Shown piece after piece: positions 60,410-64,000 of a stretch of DNA of 64,000 bases. A program made the translations under genes and the position numbers. The first letter of the stretch is position 1, and each line of letters opens with the position of its first letter. The notes beneath the pieces were generated by a model. It searched no databases. It was not told where the DNA came from and was given only the letters and a program-made list of their open reading frames with translations. Origin of the DNA: Isoetes taiwanensis (taxonomy: Eukaryota; Streptophyta; Lycopodiopsida; Isoetales; Isoetaceae); the NCBI GenBank assembly GCA_021234155.1, contig JAJEKV010000002.1, forward strand, positions 3,249,138 to 3,313,137, read 5' to 3'.

Positions 60410-61385
60410 TATTATTAGATGTAACAATATCTAGAGTAAACACAATGCTTAATACATTCACAATATTTAACTCAGCAAATAATCCAGAAGCTTCCAAGTT
60501 AACCACGATCCCAATGTCGCCATTTCTCTGACTACTGCCTTGCTCATTCACTGCACATGCATTCATTAGGGTTAGTCCTCGTGACTAAGTGGGGATCTCT
60601 GACTGCGATTGCATGCATGGAATATCTTGGCAGTCTTGGATAATAAAAATAAGCACACTCAAAGACACAAGATCCTATATGAGTAAAGTGCTAGACAATG
60701 ACAATGTAATCAATGAAATACACCACATGATCAGAAAATAACATAGCCAAAATACCAAAGCATCATAAATATAGCTCTGGGATAATGGGAAGCTCAGCCA
60801 GCCTACATGCAGGCCCTGTTATCAGAAAAATGCCCAGCCAAATCACATTCCACGCCCTGTAGCGGGAGCGGTAGGGTGAACCGTGTATACCCTCCCAGTG
60901 CATGTCTGGCACGGGAGGACCTCTTACCATGGAGTCACAAAGTTGACGTAGCATCCTTGCCAAAAAATACCACATAGAAACACAGATGAACATGAGCATG
61001 CCAGAGCAACCTAGACCATGGAAGATCGACCCCAGAGGATCCTAGAGACATCAAATACCAAGACACACATGATGCAATACCAAAGACCAAGACATGTGAA
61101 GCTTATTAGATATATTTTTTTTTATGTGCCTAGATTTTACCCTTGCCGAGGTTGCTCATACAACCCACTCATGTCAAGTAGCTAACTTACTGATGAAGAC
61201 CATGATGATGATGATCCAAATGCGTCGAGGAAGTCTCAAGCCTTGTGTCATACTAATGTATATCCAACACATGCACTTCATTGACCAAATAGAAATACTA
61301 CCAGTCTCCTTTCTGCAAAGCTTACCATTCAAAGCCATTCCCATGCTATAATGCCAAATCCACTTAATCCCATAGGTATTTTTTT
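60410..61385. other. Intergenic stretch
   Basis: No gene supported. The open frame 60,763-60,999 on the minus strand (78 codons) has a hydrophobic start but no known family. Confidence 0.45.
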
Positions 61386-61390
61386 AGACT

Positions 61391-61430
61391 AACTAGAAAA
61401 AGCACCCAGCATTGCTGGGCTTTTTTCTAG
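61391..61430 (-). mobile_element. Helitron-like 3' terminus
   Basis: Read on the minus strand, a 7-bp stem hairpin (CCCAGCA / TGCTGGG, 61,405-61,419) is followed by TGCTTTTT and then CTAG (61,396-61,393), with T as the next host base. This matches the Helitron 3' rule: short hairpin, about 8 bases, CTRR, insertion before T. The body would extend toward higher coordinates, but I cannot fix a 5' TC end. The motif lies within a longer palindrome (CTAGAAAAAGC to GCTTTTTTCTAG), so a simple foldback repeat is the main alternative. Confidence 0.4.
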
Positions 61431-62222
61431 GCATAAGCTCAAAAATTATAAAGATAATGGATTATGTTTAGAACATCTAAGATTGGAAATGAATATTTTC
61501 ATATGCAATCGATGTATATCTCTAATATATAATTGTAATAGGGTCGATAAGGGGGCAGCAATTGTAGTTTCAGTAAAGATTATATTATATATCGTCCTAT
61601 ATATATGATTATTAGTTTTTGGAATTATCCATGCATGTCGGAATGGCTTTTTATACTACTTTTTCCGGTTGAAGCTGGCGTGGTTCTCCTTGCTAAATAT
61701 GCCCTGTGGCTTGCCAAGACCATACACTACTGCGCCTGGCCATCCTAGCCTACGCCAACGAAACTCTGAAAAGCCATTCAAAAGCTCTCATACCAACAAA
61801 GAGCAGAAGGAACAATCGCCATTCTATCCACACCGACGCATAAAAAAAGGCCAAGCAAATTCAAGGTGAGGGCGCCCCAGCCATAAATTCGTTTGTGCAG
61901 CAGTTATGAATTTGTTTGTGCAAAATGCATTGCCGATCATCTTTAGCTGGCTTCATGCTTGCTAAACACAGAGAGAAAAGTTTGGGGTCGCTTCGTCCGT
62001 GGTAAAATAATTTAGAAGGAAAAATTCCTGTTAGACTTGCAGATTTGTTTTGAGATGCAAAATTGCACCTGTGTTCAGCAAATTCCTGAAAGCGCCGTTC
62101 TGTGCCACGACCGGCTCGAAAAAATAAACCCAGATGCTTTTCTTTCAGCATCCAATTTATGGGTGGACATTTTTTACGCCCCACCGAGACATTCAATTGG
62201 CTGATCAAGGTGCACAACATGG
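61430..62222. other. Stretch without supported gene
   Basis: Could be the body of a Helitron-like element. Open frames at 61,669-61,869 plus and 61,861-62,220 minus have no known domain. Confidence 0.4.
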
Positions 62223-62223
62223 C

Positions 62224-63600
62224 AAGATTATAGGCATTCTAGTGGCAAGATAGTAGTGTAGGGGTGCAACAGGGATGTCCAGTGTCTCCCACACTATTTG
62301 GACTATATATTGATCAACTAGAGGAATGGCTTGCCGAACATGGTGGAGGAGGAACTTGGCTCGCTAATTATATCATTAAGCAGTTGATACATATGCAGAT
62401 GATGTGGAACTCTTAGCTTACATCCCAGCAAGCATGCAGCATCATCTGGACGCACTAAGCATTTTCTGTCAGGACACTAAAATACGAGTCAACTTCACAA
62501 AGACCAATGCACTTCGCATATCATCTTCTAGATAGCAGACAACCTCGCTTCACTTATGTGGACCAAAATGTAAAGGTGGTACAAATATCTTGAAGTAGAG
62601 TTGGCTATCACCACATACTAGGGTACTTGTATCTAACAAAACCTAATGGCAGGTTGGAGGGCACTCTATGCCATGCAGAAGAACCTACAAAGCATAGCTC
62701 TATGGTTGGTCCCATCAGGCATCCTTGTTCCACATTTTAGTGGAACCAGTTCACTTATATAGAGTGGAGGTATGGTGGCCAATGATATCTTTTGCCATTT
62801 GGGAAGATTTAGGACGGGTCCAGAAAGTGTTTCTTATTTGGTATCTCATAAGTCCATGGTTTTGTATGCAATTCTCCTCCAAGAAACAAGATTTTTGGCC
62901 CTGTAGCATGCTGCTTTTCGAGCAACACATACTCTATTGTCCGAAGGTTATGAACATGGGAGACACCCAAGTTCCGAATCTGGTATGCCTGGCTTACACA
63001 TTGGCCATGAGTCCACAACATCTTAAAACTTGTTGGAAGGAGAAACACACAAGATTGTTCTCCATATAAAATATCAAGGAGCATGGATGTGTGCAGGTGC
63101 AGAATAATGAAGATCACACTCACTTTAAACAATATCTCTATACATGCTTCCTCGGTAAGCGGGATTAATCCACACTTGCCACTGGCCCACAACAATTCGT
63201 GTTATCCAATCTGTGCATGAAGAGGCATAGAACAATTGCGTCCATCCTTATTGGTGCATATTGTTTCAGATTTAAATAGCCAGATGGGATCATAGGGACG
63301 TGAAAATAGGATGTGTGAATGTTGCCAGATGGGGGAAATTGAATATGAAAGCCACACCCTTCAAACTTTCCAGGCACTTGTGAATATTCGAGCACGATAT
63401 GTCGATTTGATTACACCTAATCAGCTGTTACATTTGCTCTTGCAGAAGCATCCAGTAATGGCATTATCATTGTTCATCTTAGAGGTTCTTGACAATAGAG
63501 ATGAAATAAGTCCTGCATCATCACATTGATATGCACAGATGTACAATTTTTCAGTGAATCTATTACCCTCAAAAACCCTCCAGGGCAGGGCATAGGAAGA
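62224..63600 (+). mobile_element. LINE-F1 copy 4, 5'-truncated
   Basis: It opens in RT with GVQQGCPVSPTLFGLYIDQL (62,255 onward), then the catalytic YADDVELLAY at about 62,392-62,420, the only intact YADD of the four copies. The thumb and C-terminal region follow (62,500-63,200), then the Cys/His motif MCECCQMGEIEYESHTLQTF (63,311-63,370). The 3' UTR resembles copies 1 and 2 (CCCTCAAAAACCCTCC at about 63,567) but the hexamer tail is absent, so the 3' end is lost or has diverged. Frames are broken at several points. Confidence 0.75.
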
Positions 63601-63689
63601 TGATGATTCTTCCATCATGGCCATGGAGCCAAGCATCCTACTATACTTGGAGGATGGTTTCTTCCTCGTAATGGCCATATACTAGAGGT

Positions 63690-64000
63690 GCTCTCCTATC
63701 ATGCATGATCCTATATAAACTCCTGTCTCTTGGTGCCGACTAACTCGGTGACGAGTCGGCCTTTGCATTGCTCCATGAATCGTAGGTACTGCCTCTCGAG
63801 ATCTAATTATAGCACCCACGTAGCGTCTTCCACCGATAAGTGTGTCCATTTGACTAGGTATCCGAGAAATTGTGATCTTCTTGTTTTATTAAATGAGTTG
63901 TAACAACTTCTGAAACAATCTCAAGTTGTTCATCGGTCATTTCCAATACTGTTGGCGTCTCCAATACTTCCTCTGGATGAGAAGTGTGTCTCTTTAGATG
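63690..64000 (-). pseudogene. Chromovirus chromodomain and polyprotein C-terminus, runs off the window
   Basis: Minus-strand translation, with small frame changes, reads TRRSQFLGYLVKWTHLSVED and ATWV (about 63,915-63,840), a standard chromovirus chromodomain with the aromatic YLVKW block, then YLRFMEQCKGRLVTEL and GTKRQEF with a stop near 63,705. The same layout (VKWKHLP.., FMEQW..) is seen in the 16.7-kb fragment, so the two belong to related chromoviruses. The rest of the element lies beyond 64,000. Confidence 0.75.

Noticed and set aside
38539-63600. LINE-F1 copies 3 and 4 as the two halves of one element split by the DNA between
   Set aside because: They overlap by about 50-60 bp at the GVQQGCP block with clear differences, so they are separate truncated copies.

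Overview
This is nuclear DNA of a land plant, most probably a fern or another seed-free vascular plant. The basis is one intact plant-type TRAPPC11 gene with nine exons, an intron-split PLS-type pentatricopeptide fragment of a style common in ferns, plant chromovirus, L1, MULE, hAT and CACTA elements, and very heavy nested transposon load. The species cannot be fixed by eye.

Layout. 1-8.3 kb: AT-rich, nothing recognisable. 8.7-10.6 kb: a 193-bp CACTA-type MITE with TAA target duplications, then a 1.4-kb degenerate AGATTC-motif array. 12.4-26.9 kb: a non-LTR element ('LINE-F1') whose ORF1 is split by a hAT-like element (13,488-20,400, 8-bp target duplication). That element contains a 6.3-kb unit A, which carries a PPR gene fragment cut by a chromovirus fragment. 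A second 5'-truncated LINE-F1 copy follows head-to-tail, and LINE-F1 ends in (CATTCT)n rather than poly(A). 28.2-31.2 kb: a pure (CATTCT)12 tract, an LTR, and two tRNA-derived SINE-like copies. 31.8-37.2 kb: a decayed L1-type element with a DUF4283-like ORF1. 37.2-38.5 kb: a third LINE-F1 piece, ending where unit B (38,539-45,202) begins.

Units A and B are the most interesting feature. They share about 150-190 bp at one end (a hairpin-bearing leader running into a conserved ATG) and about 140 bp at the other (hairpin plus GTGC-type tip), but carry different intron-containing host gene fragments: a PPR gene in A and an F-box/LRR-like gene in B. They look like members of an unclassified gene-capturing element family. 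Unit B ends about 250 bp upstream of the TRAPPC11 start codon.

45.4-51.5 kb: TRAPPC11, nine exons that join to exactly 1,222 codons plus stop, the only clearly intact host gene. 52.1-53.4 kb: a MITE, then a non-autonomous hAT with 8-bp target duplications. 54.4-56.1 kb: an intron-retaining broken copy of plant naphthoate synthase (menB). 57.5-60.4 kb: a complete Mutator-like element with roughly 80-bp TIRs, a perfect 9-bp target duplication and a broken MULE transposase. 61.4 kb: a Helitron-like 3' terminus. 62.2-63.6 kb: a fourth LINE-F1 copy. 63.7-64.0 kb: the chromodomain end of a chromovirus on the minus strand.

Because TRAPPC11 reads without error over 3.7 kb of coding sequence, the many frameshifts in the mobile elements are better explained by decay than by poor sequence.
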